Source: Actinomycetes bacterium
Lineage (GTDB): Bacteria; Actinomycetota; CALGFH01
Direction of reading: 5' to 3'
NCBI GenBank assembly: GCA_030146615.1
Contig: JASLBL010000279.1
Span: 1 to 8,229, forward strand
DNA: 8,229 nt
Within the stretch, counting starts at the first letter, position 1. Each line of letters starts with the position of its first letter. The translations under genes and the position numbers were made by a program. The notes below the pieces were generated by a model. It had not been told where the DNA came from and did not search any database. It saw only the letters and a list, made by a program, of their open reading frames with translations. Below are positions 1-5,600 of this stretch, in pieces.

Positions 1-864
1 CTCGAGGCGGAGCTCCGAGAGCGACGTCCGCAGCTCCCGCAGCGGCGACACGTCCGGATAGGTCCTGCTCGCCTCCCGGAAGGTTTCCCGATCCAGCGCG
101 AGGCGGCCGGTGTCGGTACGTGGCCAGGGGATACCCTTGGCCGCGAGCCACTCCTCGAAGCGATCCGCCTTGAAGGTCGTTCCCTCAAAGACGCCGTAGT
201 CCTGGTCGACGTCGGCGATCAGGTCTTCCTTGATCGCCTCCCACTGGTCGCGGAGGACCTCGAGCAACTCGGTGTCGATCGGGACGCCGGCCTGCTCCAT
301 ATGGGCCACCGCGGCCATGTAGCGGCCACGGAGTAGCGCCTGACCGAGTCCCTTTGGTCTGGCCAGGATGGCCGGCAGCATGCGCTCGAGCAGCGGCCCC
401 AAAGGGTCGACGTCGCCTTGGCAGTACTCGAGCAGCGCGGCCCGTTCCGCCGGCGTCCAACTGGTCTGCATGGCCAGCTGGCGGCCGGCCGTCTTCTCCT
501 CCTTGGTGATCGACGGCAGACCGTGATAGCTGAGCGCCGACAGCAGCGACGCGCGGCCCGGCGGCCGGCGGCCGTTGGTGGTCGCGCAAAATTCGGCGTA
601 GAGGTCCAAGACGCGCGCCGGCATCGGCCAACCGAGCTCGAGGAAGCAACCGAGCTCGGCCGCGGCCGCGTAGGACACGATCAGGGTGTTGTTGTCGATC
701 CGGAACGGCGGCCGAGCTGGCAGCTCGTCTTGCCAGAGCTGCAGCAACCGGCCGCTCCGGAGCTCCTTGGCGACCATACAAACGGGCACCGGGCGGTTGC
801 CGGCAACCGCCCGGTACTCGAAGTCGATCGCCCAGATTTCCCCGAAGGGTAGGCGATCCAGCAT
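1..864 (-). CDS. Family A DNA polymerase with 3'-5' exonuclease domain (N-terminal 288 aa, runs off the left edge)
   Basis: An uninterrupted leftward frame starts at the ATG at 864 and continues past base 1, so no stop is seen and the polymerase palm and fingers are missing. Residues about 9-160 form a DnaQ-like exonuclease: motif I IDFE (D14, E16), a motif II region around SYAAAAELG with E70 where D is usual, LDLYAEF (D87), and motif III YCQGDVD (Y147, D151), which gives the DEDDy pattern of Pol I proofreading domains. Residues about 175-288 (GVPIDTELL, then FKADRFEEWLAAKGIPWPRT, TGRLALDRETF, SPLRELR) resemble the segment leading into the family A polymerase core. The start codon follows the upstream gene's TAG directly (TAGATG), so the two genes are probably translationally coupled. 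It is likely the replicative polymerase of the element rather than housekeeping polA: it lacks a 5'-nuclease domain and starts directly with the exonuclease. The family is inferred from motifs only. Confidence 0.8.
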   Translation of the reverse strand, partial: MLDRLPFGEIWAIDFEYRAVAGNRPVPVCMVAKELRSGRLLQLWQDELPARPPFRIDNNTLIVSYAAAAELGCFLELGWPMPARVLDLYAEFCATTNGRRPPGRASLLSALSYHGLPSITKEEKTAGRQLAMQTSWTPAERAALLEYCQGDVDPLGPLLERMLPAILARPKGLGQALLRGRYMAAVAHMEQAGVPIDTELLEVLRDQWEAIKEDLIADVDQDYGVFEGTTFKADRFEEWLAAKGIPWPRTDTGRLALDRETFREASRTYPDVSPLRELRTSLSELRLE

Positions 865-1449
865 CTAGAACTCGCCGTGGAGCTCTCGCAGCACGTCATG
901 GTGCGGCGTGTCGATCAGGTTGTCCTTGAACGCCAGCTTGAGGTAGTCCCTGAACTCCTTGTCGGCCGGCCAGGCCGGCTCTCCGAGGTCCCCGCGGGCC
1001 CGGAGGACGTCGTAGGCGCCGAGCTCCTTGTTCGGGATCAGCCGAATCCAGTGCTTCTTGGCTTCGTCGGCGGCCTCGAGCGCGGAGGTGTGCCAGCGGC
1101 GGCCGGCACCGTTCCCACCGGTGCTCTCGGCCTCCGGGAGCGTGGCCGGCCAGAGGAACACGGTCCCGCCCTTGGTAATGCAGGTGAACAGGCGAACCTT
1201 CTTGGCCTCGCCGAGCAGCGCCGCCCAGAGCTCCTTGGCGATCATGTAGTGCTCTCGGTCCATCCCCGACTCCTTGGTCAGGGTGTAGCAGTCGAGACTG
1301 AACCGCTCGCCAGGGTGGACGCGGAAGAACTCCTGCTTGCGAGGCCGGCGAACCGGGACGGTGAGCAGGACCTTCTCGAGCACCAGATCGTCGGTCCCGA
1401 CCACGCGCAGCGCGTCAGGGTCGAAAGGGTCGATGGGGTTGTCAGTCAT
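865..1449 (-). CDS. Conserved protein of unknown function upstream of the element polymerase
   Basis: A 194-residue soluble protein, acidic at the N-terminus (MTDNPIDPFDPDALRV), with no signal peptide or membrane segment. I choose the ATG at 1449 because an AGGAGA lies 7 nt upstream; the frame stays open further upstream but without supported starts. Recognisable blocks are LLTVPVRRPRKQEFFRVHP (about residues 28-46), GGTVFLWPATLPE (centre) and EFRDYLKLAFKDNLID near the C-terminus. From memory, proteins with this block pattern (a P-V-R-x-P ... V-H-P start, V-F-L-W-P centre) occur beside family A polymerases in phage-like elements of several phyla, but I cannot assign a biochemical role. It overlaps the stop of the zinc-ribbon frame by 8 nt at its start, and its stop abuts the polymerase ATG, so it belongs to the replication operon. 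A polymerase accessory role is a guess from context. Confidence 0.75.
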   Translation of the reverse strand: MTDNPIDPFDPDALRVVGTDDLVLEKVLLTVPVRRPRKQEFFRVHPGERFSLDCYTLTKESGMDREHYMIAKELWAALLGEAKKVRLFTCITKGGTVFLWPATLPEAESTGGNGAGRRWHTSALEAADEAKKHWIRLIPNKELGAYDVLRARGDLGEPAWPADKEFRDYLKLAFKDNLIDTPHHDVLRELHGEF

Positions 1450-1666
1450 CTTGGTGTCTCCTAGGACCAACGCAGAGGCATGGCGGGTCGTACGTGCAAG
1501 TCCAGCAGTAGTCACTACCCTGCACGAGCTCAGCAATGGCGCCACAGCCGCGGCACTCGCTGACACCAGGGGACGATAGGATGGCCTGGGACTGCGACTT
1601 GGCGGTGGCGGTTCTTCTCGAAGGGCCCGGCAGCTGCCGGGCCCTTCGCTTCTGATCACCTGGCAC
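1442..1666 (-). CDS. Small putative zinc-ribbon protein
   Basis: This frame encodes about 74 residues if it starts at the GTG at 1666, which has an AGGAGG 9 nt upstream inside the excisionase gene. Residues after the middle carry ECRGCG, 11 further residues, then YCWTC, giving C-x2-C-x12-C-x2-C, followed by PPCLC. Four spaced cysteines are typical of a structural zinc ribbon. The TGA overlaps the next gene's start codon (ATGACTGA, 8-nt overlap), a coupling arrangement that supports real translation. Against it: the N-terminal half is low in information (RRARQLPGPSRRTATAK) and reads through a perfect 30-bp palindrome, and no ATG, GTG or TTG lies between that palindrome and the cysteines. The start is therefore uncertain; a non-standard start closer to the cysteines is possible. 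Function is unknown; small zinc ribbons in replication modules often bind nucleic acid or protein. Confidence 0.5.
   Translation of the reverse strand: MPGDQKRRARQLPGPSRRTATAKSQSQAILSSPGVSECRGCGAIAELVQGSDYCWTCTYDPPCLCVGPRRHQDD
1619..1648 (-). terminator. 30-bp perfect palindrome just after the excisionase gene
   Basis: Arms CGAAGGGCCCGGC and its complement, 13 bp each, enclose an AGCT loop. It begins 7 nt past the excisionase TGA in the direction of transcription. There is no T-run on the leftward side (TTCGAGAAG follows), so it is not a canonical intrinsic terminator, but strong GC hairpins of this kind commonly serve as terminators in actinobacteria. Because the zinc-ribbon, unknown-function and polymerase genes follow on the same strand, it could be a leaky terminator or attenuator that lowers expression of the replication genes relative to the excisionase. 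It could also work for rightward transcription, where TTCGCTTCT follows. Confidence 0.55.
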
Positions 1667-1844
1667 GAGCGGCAGCCTCCTGCTCCTGCTCCCATGCCTC
1701 AACGGCCCGCAGCCGATACCGGAGCTTGCCACCGACACGGACGGCCGGCGGGCCGTAGTTCCGGAGGTTCCATTGCCAGAGGGTCGACTGCGCGACCTTG
1801 AGCCGCTCGGCGAGCTCGGCGGCCGTGAGCCAGACAGGTGCCAC
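1656..1844 (-). CDS. Excisionase / AlpA-like helix-turn-helix protein
   Basis: A 62-residue protein that is almost entirely one winged helix-turn-helix of the MerR/excisionase type (HTH_17): WLTAAELAERLKVAQSTLWQW is the HTH, followed by the wing PPAVRVGGKLRYRLRAVEAW. Length and layout match recombination directionality factors and AlpA-like regulators of integrative elements. An AAGGAGG at 1849-1855 fixes the start to one of two tandem GTG codons (1847 or 1844). I prefer 1844 for its better spacing of 4 nt, although both are close to the ribosome site. It is the first gene of the leftward operon, behind a good promoter at 1873-1902. Likely roles are directing the adjacent recombinase toward excision, controlling the divergent promoters, or both. 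It could instead be a pure transcription factor. Confidence 0.8.
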   Translation of the reverse strand: MAPVWLTAAELAERLKVAQSTLWQWNLRNYGPPAVRVGGKLRYRLRAVEAWEQEQEAAARAR

Positions 1845-1872
1845 CACGCCTCCTTGTTCGTGGTTGCGGCGC

Positions 1873-1902
1873 AGTCTAGCTTCGCGAGGGTGGGGATGCC
1901 AA
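1873..1902 (-). promoter_or_regulatory. Promoter for the leftward excisionase/replication operon
   Basis: On the minus strand, TTGGCA (1902-1897) and TAGACT (1878-1873) are separated by 18 bp. They match the sigma-70 type consensus at 5 of 6 and 4 of 6 positions. The predicted start near 1866 leaves a short leader containing the AAGGAGG at 1855-1849. One copy of the TTCGCGAGGGT repeat lies in the spacer, so a repressor bound there would block this promoter. Confidence 0.6.
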
Positions 1903-1914
1903 GTTCGCGAGGGT
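1881..1914. repeat. Two direct copies of TTCGCGAGGGT, probable operator
   Basis: Identical 11-bp copies at 1881-1891 and 1904-1914 are 23 bp apart, slightly more than two helical turns, so they face the same side of the DNA. Similarity extends outward (A-G or G-C before, GRNA-like after). The left copy lies between the -35 and -10 of the leftward promoter; the right copy touches the -35 of the rightward promoter. This is the arrangement expected for one regulator controlling both. The excisionase-like protein or the HTH protein starting at 1950 are the obvious candidates. Confidence 0.6.
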
Positions 1915-1942
1915 AGACACTGGCGATACCTTCTGTTACCTT
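1914..1942 (+). promoter_or_regulatory. Promoter for the HTH-integrase unit, probably leaderless
   Basis: TAGACA (1914-1919, 5 of 6 to TTGACA), a 17-bp spacer and TACCTT (1937-1942, TAnnnT). Seven bases after the -10 comes the ATG at 1950, so transcription should start at or next to the start codon. This agrees with the lack of any Shine-Dalgarno sequence before 1950. Leaderless mRNAs are common in actinobacteria. Confidence 0.6.
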
Positions 1943-1949
1943 CCGCTGC

Positions 1950-2468
1950 ATGACAGCATGGACAGCGCCAGAGGCACCCCCAGGACCAGGCTGGGTCATC
2001 TTCAGCGACCCTCCCGAGTTGGTGCATGCCCACTTCACGCGCGACGAGCGCGGCCGCTGGCGAGTTGACGCGTTGTACCTGGCCTCGCCAGCAATGGATT
2101 CAGATGTGCTGCGCCGACTCAGCATCGCGGCGCTGGAGGCACGCGCGAACGCTCCGGCCCTCGCCGAACGGCTCGAAAGGAACCGGGAGCCAACCGCTGA
2201 GGAGCACCGCGCCGCCGTCGCCAAGCATTACGGCTCTGTTGGACGGGGGCGGGCCCGACTAGGCATTCCGTCTCCGCCTCGTGCGAAGCCAGAGGTGTTC
2301 TATAAGCGGGTGGCCGAGGTCTACCGCGAGCTTGTCGGATGGACCAACCGGCCGGCGGTCGAGTTGGCCGAGGCGAACGGGGTGCCGGTGACCACGGCGC
2401 ACCGCTGGGTCAAGGAGGCGCGCAGGCGCGGCTTCCTGCCACCCGGGCAGAAGGGCCGACGAGGGTGA
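1950..2468 (+). CDS. HTH-domain protein upstream of the integrase
   Basis: A 172-residue protein without membrane segments. The N-terminal third (GWVIFSDPPELVHAHFTRD, then WRVDALYLASPAMDSDVLRRL) looks like a small alpha/beta domain that I do not recognise. The middle is helical and charged. The C-terminus, about residues 117-162, has a helix-turn-helix: FYKRVAEVYRELV, then PAVELAEANGVPVTTAHRWV and KEARRRGFL, followed by a basic tail. Proteins with this C-terminal layout are, from memory, frequent in actinobacterial mobile elements near integrases. Its TGA overlaps the integrase GTG (GTGA), so the two are translationally coupled. No ribosome site precedes the ATG, consistent with a leaderless transcript. 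It likely regulates integration genes or its own promoter region; no direct evidence of the target is visible. Confidence 0.8.
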   Translation: MTAWTAPEAPPGPGWVIFSDPPELVHAHFTRDERGRWRVDALYLASPAMDSDVLRRLSIAALEARANAPALAERLERNREPTAEEHRAAVAKHYGSVGRGRARLGIPSPPRAKPEVFYKRVAEVYRELVGWTNRPAVELAEANGVPVTTAHRWVKEARRRGFLPPGQKGRRG

Positions 2469-3614
2469 GCCACGTCGAGAAGCGCGTCCAGGCCGGCCGG
2501 GTTACCTACCGGGCCCGCTACCGCGATCCCAGCGGCCGGGAACGCAAGCGCAGCTTCAACCGAAAGACCGATGCTCAGCGGTTCCTGGTCAGCATCGAAG
2601 ACGCGAAGCTGCGCGGCGCCTACGTTGATCCAGCCAAGGGCAAGGTCAGCTTCACCGAGTGGGCCGAACGTTGGTACGCGACCACGGCGGATCTCAAGCC
2701 AGCGACCCGGCGTACCTATCGGCTGCTGCTCGACAATCAGGTCCTCCCCCACTTCGGTGCGGGCGACCCTGGCCGGTATCGACACCCTCGCCGTTCGCGA
2801 GTGGGTCGCCGCTCTTGTTGAGGGTGGCCTCTCGCCGTCGCGCATTCGCAACGCTCATCAGGTGCTTTCCCAAGTGCTTGCCGCGGCGGTTGAGGGTGGC
2901 CGACTGGCCAGAAATCCGGCGGCCGGCGTGCGTTTACCCAAGCGGATCGAGCGCGAGATGCTGTTCCTGGATGCCGCCCAAGTCGAGGCTCTCGCCCATG
3001 CGACGGCGCCTCACTACCGAGTGCTTGTCTACTTCCTCGCCTACACCGGTCTCCGCTTTGGCGAGGCCGTCGCGCTCAAGACGAAGCGTCTCGACCTCCT
3101 GCGGGGCCGCTGTGAGGTTGTCGAGTCGGCGACGGAGGTAGGCAGCCGACTTGAGTGGGGGCCGACCAAGACCGACGAGCGCCGCACGGTGCGGCTACCG
3201 CGGTTCCTGGTCGAACTACTCGCCGAGCACCTTGCCGGCCGTCCTCACGGCCCCGACGACCTCGTCTTTACCGCGCCGCTCGGCGGTCCCCTGCGCGAGC
3301 GGAAGTTCCTGCATGGCCAGCTAAAGCCGGCTGCCCGCCGGGCCGGCCTGCCGGTCACCCTGCGCGCGCACGATCTTCGGCACACCGCGGCAAGCCTGCT
3401 CATCCGTCAAGCCGCCAGCGTCAAGGCAGTCCAACGCTCGCTCGGCCACAAGTCCGCAGTGATGACTCTGGATCGCTACGGTCACCTATGGCCAGACGAG
3501 CTCGAGGACCTGGCCGAGCGTCTGGATCAGGCGCGGGCCGCCGCAGTCGCGCCCTCTACGCGCCCTATCGGCGGCCCGGCCGTCGTCCCGATACGCAAAG
3601 GAGCAGGTCAGTGA
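2465..3614 (+). pseudogene. Tyrosine site-specific recombinase (integrase), interrupted by a frameshift
   Basis: Phage-type integrase of about 382 residues if the frame is repaired, starting at the GTG that overlaps the preceding stop. The N-terminal part has an Arm-binding-like segment (VTYRARYRDPSGRERKRSF) and the start of the SAM-like core-binding domain (FTEWAERWYATT, TRRTYRLLLDNQVLPHFG). Homology then moves to the next frame at about 2756-2766 (TLAGIDTLAVREWVA), equal to one inserted base or two lost; the first frame stops at 2821. The catalytic domain is complete: R (codon 3054) in TGLRFGEA, the hairpin lysine in PTKTDERR, H-x-x-R (3369 and 3378) in HDLRHTAASLL, H (3447) in LGHKS and the nucleophile Y (3477) in DRYGHL. 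As written it would give an inactive 118-residue fragment. A sequencing error is possible because the rest is well preserved. Confidence 0.85.
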
Positions 3615-3623
3615 CCTGCTCCT
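3599..3623 (-). terminator. Hairpin over the integrase stop codon, likely terminator of ssrA
   Basis: A near-perfect palindrome with 12-bp arms (AGGAGCAGGTCA and its complement) around one central base. In the ssrA direction it starts 2 nt past the encoded CCA and is followed by TTTGCG, so it can act as an intrinsic terminator for the tmRNA precursor. It also contains the integrase stop codon (3612-3614) and may terminate rightward transcription. As it lies on the element side of the tmRNA end, the element seems to supply the terminator that insertion displaced, unless the att core includes it. Confidence 0.6.
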
Positions 3624-3624
3624 G

Positions 3625-3660
3625 TGGTGGAGGTGGGGAGACTCGAACTCCCGTCCCGCG
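3625..3660. other. Integrase-proximal attachment site (3' end of ssrA)
   Basis: The last 36 bases of ssrA, covering the acceptor 3' strand and the T-arm, lie 10 nt from the integrase stop codon. This stretch is the usual crossover segment for ssrA-specific tyrosine recombinases. The exact core cannot be fixed without the other end of the element. The inverted repeat in the T-stem (GGGGAGACTCGAACTCCC on the plus strand) would fit a recombinase core site with paired arms. Confidence 0.6.
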
Positions 3661-3856
3661 GCGTCGTCCCAGGGCTTCTCCGAGCGCAGCCACCGGTTGA
3701 GGTTCGGACCCAGGCTGTCCGGTGGCAACGCTCCCGGGTCCTAGTCAGCTGAGGTGTTCCCGAGGCGGGCGCTGACATCCCGCCTCAGGTGAGCCTGCTA
3801 TCGACGCCCGATCCGCTCCCACAGGCAAGGAGCGGCGGACGGCTACCTAAGAAACC

Positions 3857-3901
3857 TTAGGCAGCGAGCGCGTAGTTAGGCTTGGCGCTTATGGTTTTCG
3901 C
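3857..3901 (-). other. ssrA: tmRNA proteolysis-tag reading frame
   Basis: Fourteen codons plus TAA within ssrA: GCG AAA ACC ATA AGC and on to GCG CTC GCT GCC TAA. The encoded tag is AKTISAKPNYALAA. The C-terminal LAA is the ClpXP-type recognition end. Confidence 0.93.
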
Positions 3902-4000
3902 GGTTTGGTACGAAGCCCCGCGAACTCCGGCTCGCTTCCCCTGGATCGATCCGTCACGGTCGAACCCAGGCACCCCCATATGTTGTTGTCAACGCATTCC

Positions 4001-4006
4001 ATTCTA
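4001..4006 (-). promoter_or_regulatory. Possible -10 element of ssrA
   Basis: TAGAAT on the minus strand, overlapping the stop codon of the phoD remnant, would start an ssrA precursor about 15-18 nt before the mature 5' end, to be trimmed by RNase P. There is no convincing -35 at the right distance (GTCGGC). The nearby TTGACA (3992-3987) lies downstream and cannot be its -35. This is a weak call. Confidence 0.3.
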
Positions 4007-5374
4007 GACCTGTTCCGCGCCTGGCCGACCGGTTTCCACAACGTAGCGGGCGAGGGTACCGACCGGCGCTCCCGGGCGCTCGACTGTGTTCACGACCCGC
4101 AGGTCGGCGTACCAGCGCTGGCGGAGCACGGTGCAGCGGGTGGAGCCGCGCACGCGGCTCTCGAAGAAGCGGATGTGTGGGTTGTCGGCCAGGTGCTTGC
4201 GGAAGCCGCCGCGCCTGCTGGCGCCGGAGCTGATCGAGGTGCCGACAAGCTCGGTCGCCACCACCGGGCGATCGGGGTTACGGCCGGGCAGCCGCAGGTC
4301 GTTCACCATGAAGGCGTGGATGTCGCCGGTGAGCACGACCGGGTTGGCCGGCTGGCGGTCCCAGAGGAGCTGGAGGATGCGGTCGCGGTCGGCCGCGTAC
4401 CCGTCCCAGGCGTCGCTCCACCAGGAACGGCCGGGTCCGGGGTGCAGGTCGAGCTCGGCCATGGCCACCTGCTGGGCGCGCACGTTCCAGCGGGCCTGGG
4501 AGCGGTCGAGGCCCCGCAGCAGCCAGCGCCGCTGGGTGTCGCCGAGGATGGTGCGGCGGGGGTCGACCCGCTCGGGGCAGGTGACCACCCGGCCGCCGCC
4601 GGGACCATCCTCGCCGCACGGCTGGTCGTCGCGGTACTGGCGGGTGTCGAGCAGGTTGATCTCGGCCAGGTCGCCGAACCGCAGCCGCCGGTACAGCGGC
4701 ATGGTCGCCCCCCGGGGCGGCCGGCGCGGCGGCAGATGCTCCCAAGCCGCCCGGTAGAGGGCCGCCCGGCGGCGCAGGAACGCGGCCGGGTCGCCACCCT
4801 CGACCGGGTGCCGGCCGGCATAGTCGTTCTGGACCTCGTGGTCGTCCCAGGCGGTGGGGGTGGCGGGCGTGGTCGCCTGGAGGTCGCGGTCGGTCTTGTA
4901 CTGGGCGTGGCTCGGCGCAGGTCTTGGTGTGGCCGACCCGGCTCAGGTGGCCGCCGGCCCGGAACCGGTACCAGTAGTGGCGGCCCGGGTCGAGGCCTCG
5001 ACCTCGACGTGGACGGCGTGGCCGAGGGCCGGCGAGGCCATCGTCCGGCCCTTGGTGACGACGTTGGGCAGGCGCAGGCCGGTAGCGACCTCCCAGTCGA
5101 CCTGGACCGGCCTGGGGCATGCCGCCGTCGGGCTCCGGCGGGCGGGGGGCCAGGCGGGTCCAGAGCACGACCCCGGTGGGGGTCGGGTCGCCGGAGCCAC
5201 GCCGCGGGTGAAGGGGTCCTCGGGCCAGGCACCCGGGGTGGCCCAGGCTCCAGCGACCCGTTGGGTGGCGAGCACGGCGGCGGCGCCGGCCGTCCCGGCG
5301 AGGAACAGGCGCCGGCCGATCGTGGGGGGTGGCGGGTCGGGTCGGGCCGGTGGCTGTCCGCCATGACCAGGCAC
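4004..5374 (-). pseudogene. phoD: Decayed PhoD-type alkaline phosphatase gene
   Basis: Homology to secreted, metal-dependent PhoD phosphatases is spread over several minus-strand frames. It starts with a Tat-type signal, TIGRRLFLAGTAGAAAVLA (possible GTG start at 5374), and FTRGVA. The frame then breaks near 5194-5198 (expected GVASGDP, then TGVVLWTRLAP), near 5111-5117 (RPVQVDWEVAT, HAVHVEVEA) and near 4992-5000 (LDPGRHYWYRFRAGGHLSRVG). At about 4905-4925 the text jumps to HAQYKTDRDLQ, so the roughly 75 residues that normally hold the ASCQNY and LGDYIYE region, with metal ligands, are gone. From there the frame is open to the TAG at 4004: WDDHEVQNDYAG, MPLYRRLRFGDLAEINLLDTRQYR, VVLTGDIHAFMVND. 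The separate lesions argue for real gene decay, not one sequencing error. The long open frames on the opposite strand are codon-bias shadows. Confidence 0.85.
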
Positions 5375-5466
5375 CTCGTGCGGTCGGGTCGCTGGTCCAG
5401 CGGTATCCAGGCCAGGTGGCCTGGCCGGGTGGTCGAGGCGGCGCGGCGAGGAACAGTCAACGGACA

Positions 5467-5486
5467 AACCACCCAAGCTGGTGGTT
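5467..5486. promoter_or_regulatory. Inverted repeat, possible operator
   Basis: Two 7-bp arms, AACCACC and GGTGGTT, are separated by 6 bp. The size and position between divergent genes fit a dimeric regulator site, but no regulator gene is adjacent and a chance occurrence is possible. Confidence 0.3.
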
Positions 5487-5600
5487 CCGGAACGCCTGTG
5501 GACAGCCGCGGGAACGGCTCGCGTCCGTCCGCTACGCTCCCCCTCCGGGGGGGCCGAGCTCCCGCCCGGTGGGTGAAGGCCGCCCGGGGGCCGGGACGGG

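Larger units (their letters stand above)
1..3660. mobile_element. End of an integrative element inserted at the 3' end of ssrA
   Basis: Seen: a tyrosine recombinase gene pointing at and ending 10 nt from the 3' end of the tmRNA gene, preceded by an HTH gene, an excisionase-like gene and a leftward operon ending in a DNA polymerase. Known: the 3' end of ssrA is a common attachment site for tyrosine-recombinase islands and prophages, with the integrase next to one att site. Inference: everything from the left edge to about 3625-3660 belongs to the element, and the chromosome resumes at ssrA. No capsid, transfer or partition gene is visible in this part, so prophage, actinomycete-type integrative conjugative element and satellite remain open. 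The other end, expected to carry a repeat of the ssrA 3' end, lies outside the window. Confidence 0.8.
3625..3977 (-). ncRNA. ssrA: Transfer-messenger RNA (tmRNA)
   Basis: One-piece tmRNA of 353 nt that rescues stalled ribosomes together with SmpB. The 5' end GGGGGTG (3977-3971) pairs with CACCTCC just before the encoded ACCA at 3628-3625, giving a 7-bp acceptor stem with a G-U at the third pair, the alanine identity signal. The T-arm GGGAGTTCGAGTCTCCC and the D-loop-like GGGTTCGACC are present. The resume codon is GCG at 3901 and the tag reads AKTISAKPNYALAA, ending at TAA 3857; the tag terminus ALAA is the typical degron. The hairpin CCTAAG-GTTT-CTTAGG contains the stop codon, as in helix 5 of other tmRNAs. 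The 5' end lies only 26 nt from the end of the phoD remnant, so the promoter must overlap that remnant. Its 3' end carries the element junction. Confidence 0.97.

Noticed and set aside
185..852. Complete open frames at 185-781 (minus) and 418-852 (plus)
   Set aside because: The polymerase frame on the minus strand, open to the left edge, shows clear exonuclease and polymerase motifs; these are out-of-frame shadows.
1580..1654. A 24-codon plus-strand frame starting MAWDCDL
   Set aside because: It reads through the palindrome, has no family signature, and the opposite strand has a better-supported frame.
2756..2821. Programmed +1 frameshift in the integrase
   Set aside because: No slippery sequence, stop codon or pausing signal lies at the shift point; mutation or sequencing error is simpler.
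3987..3992. TTGACA on the minus strand as the ssrA -35
   Set aside because: A matching -10 would fall inside the mature tmRNA, so it cannot drive full-length tmRNA.
4303..5472. A 389-codon minus-strand frame including an ATG at 5364
   Set aside because: Its text is arginine/proline/serine-rich noise. PhoD homology lies in the other two minus-strand frames across this stretch.
5499..5538. TGGACA and TACGCT as a promoter for the NmrA-like gene
   Set aside because: The spacer would be 28 bp, far from the usual 16-19.
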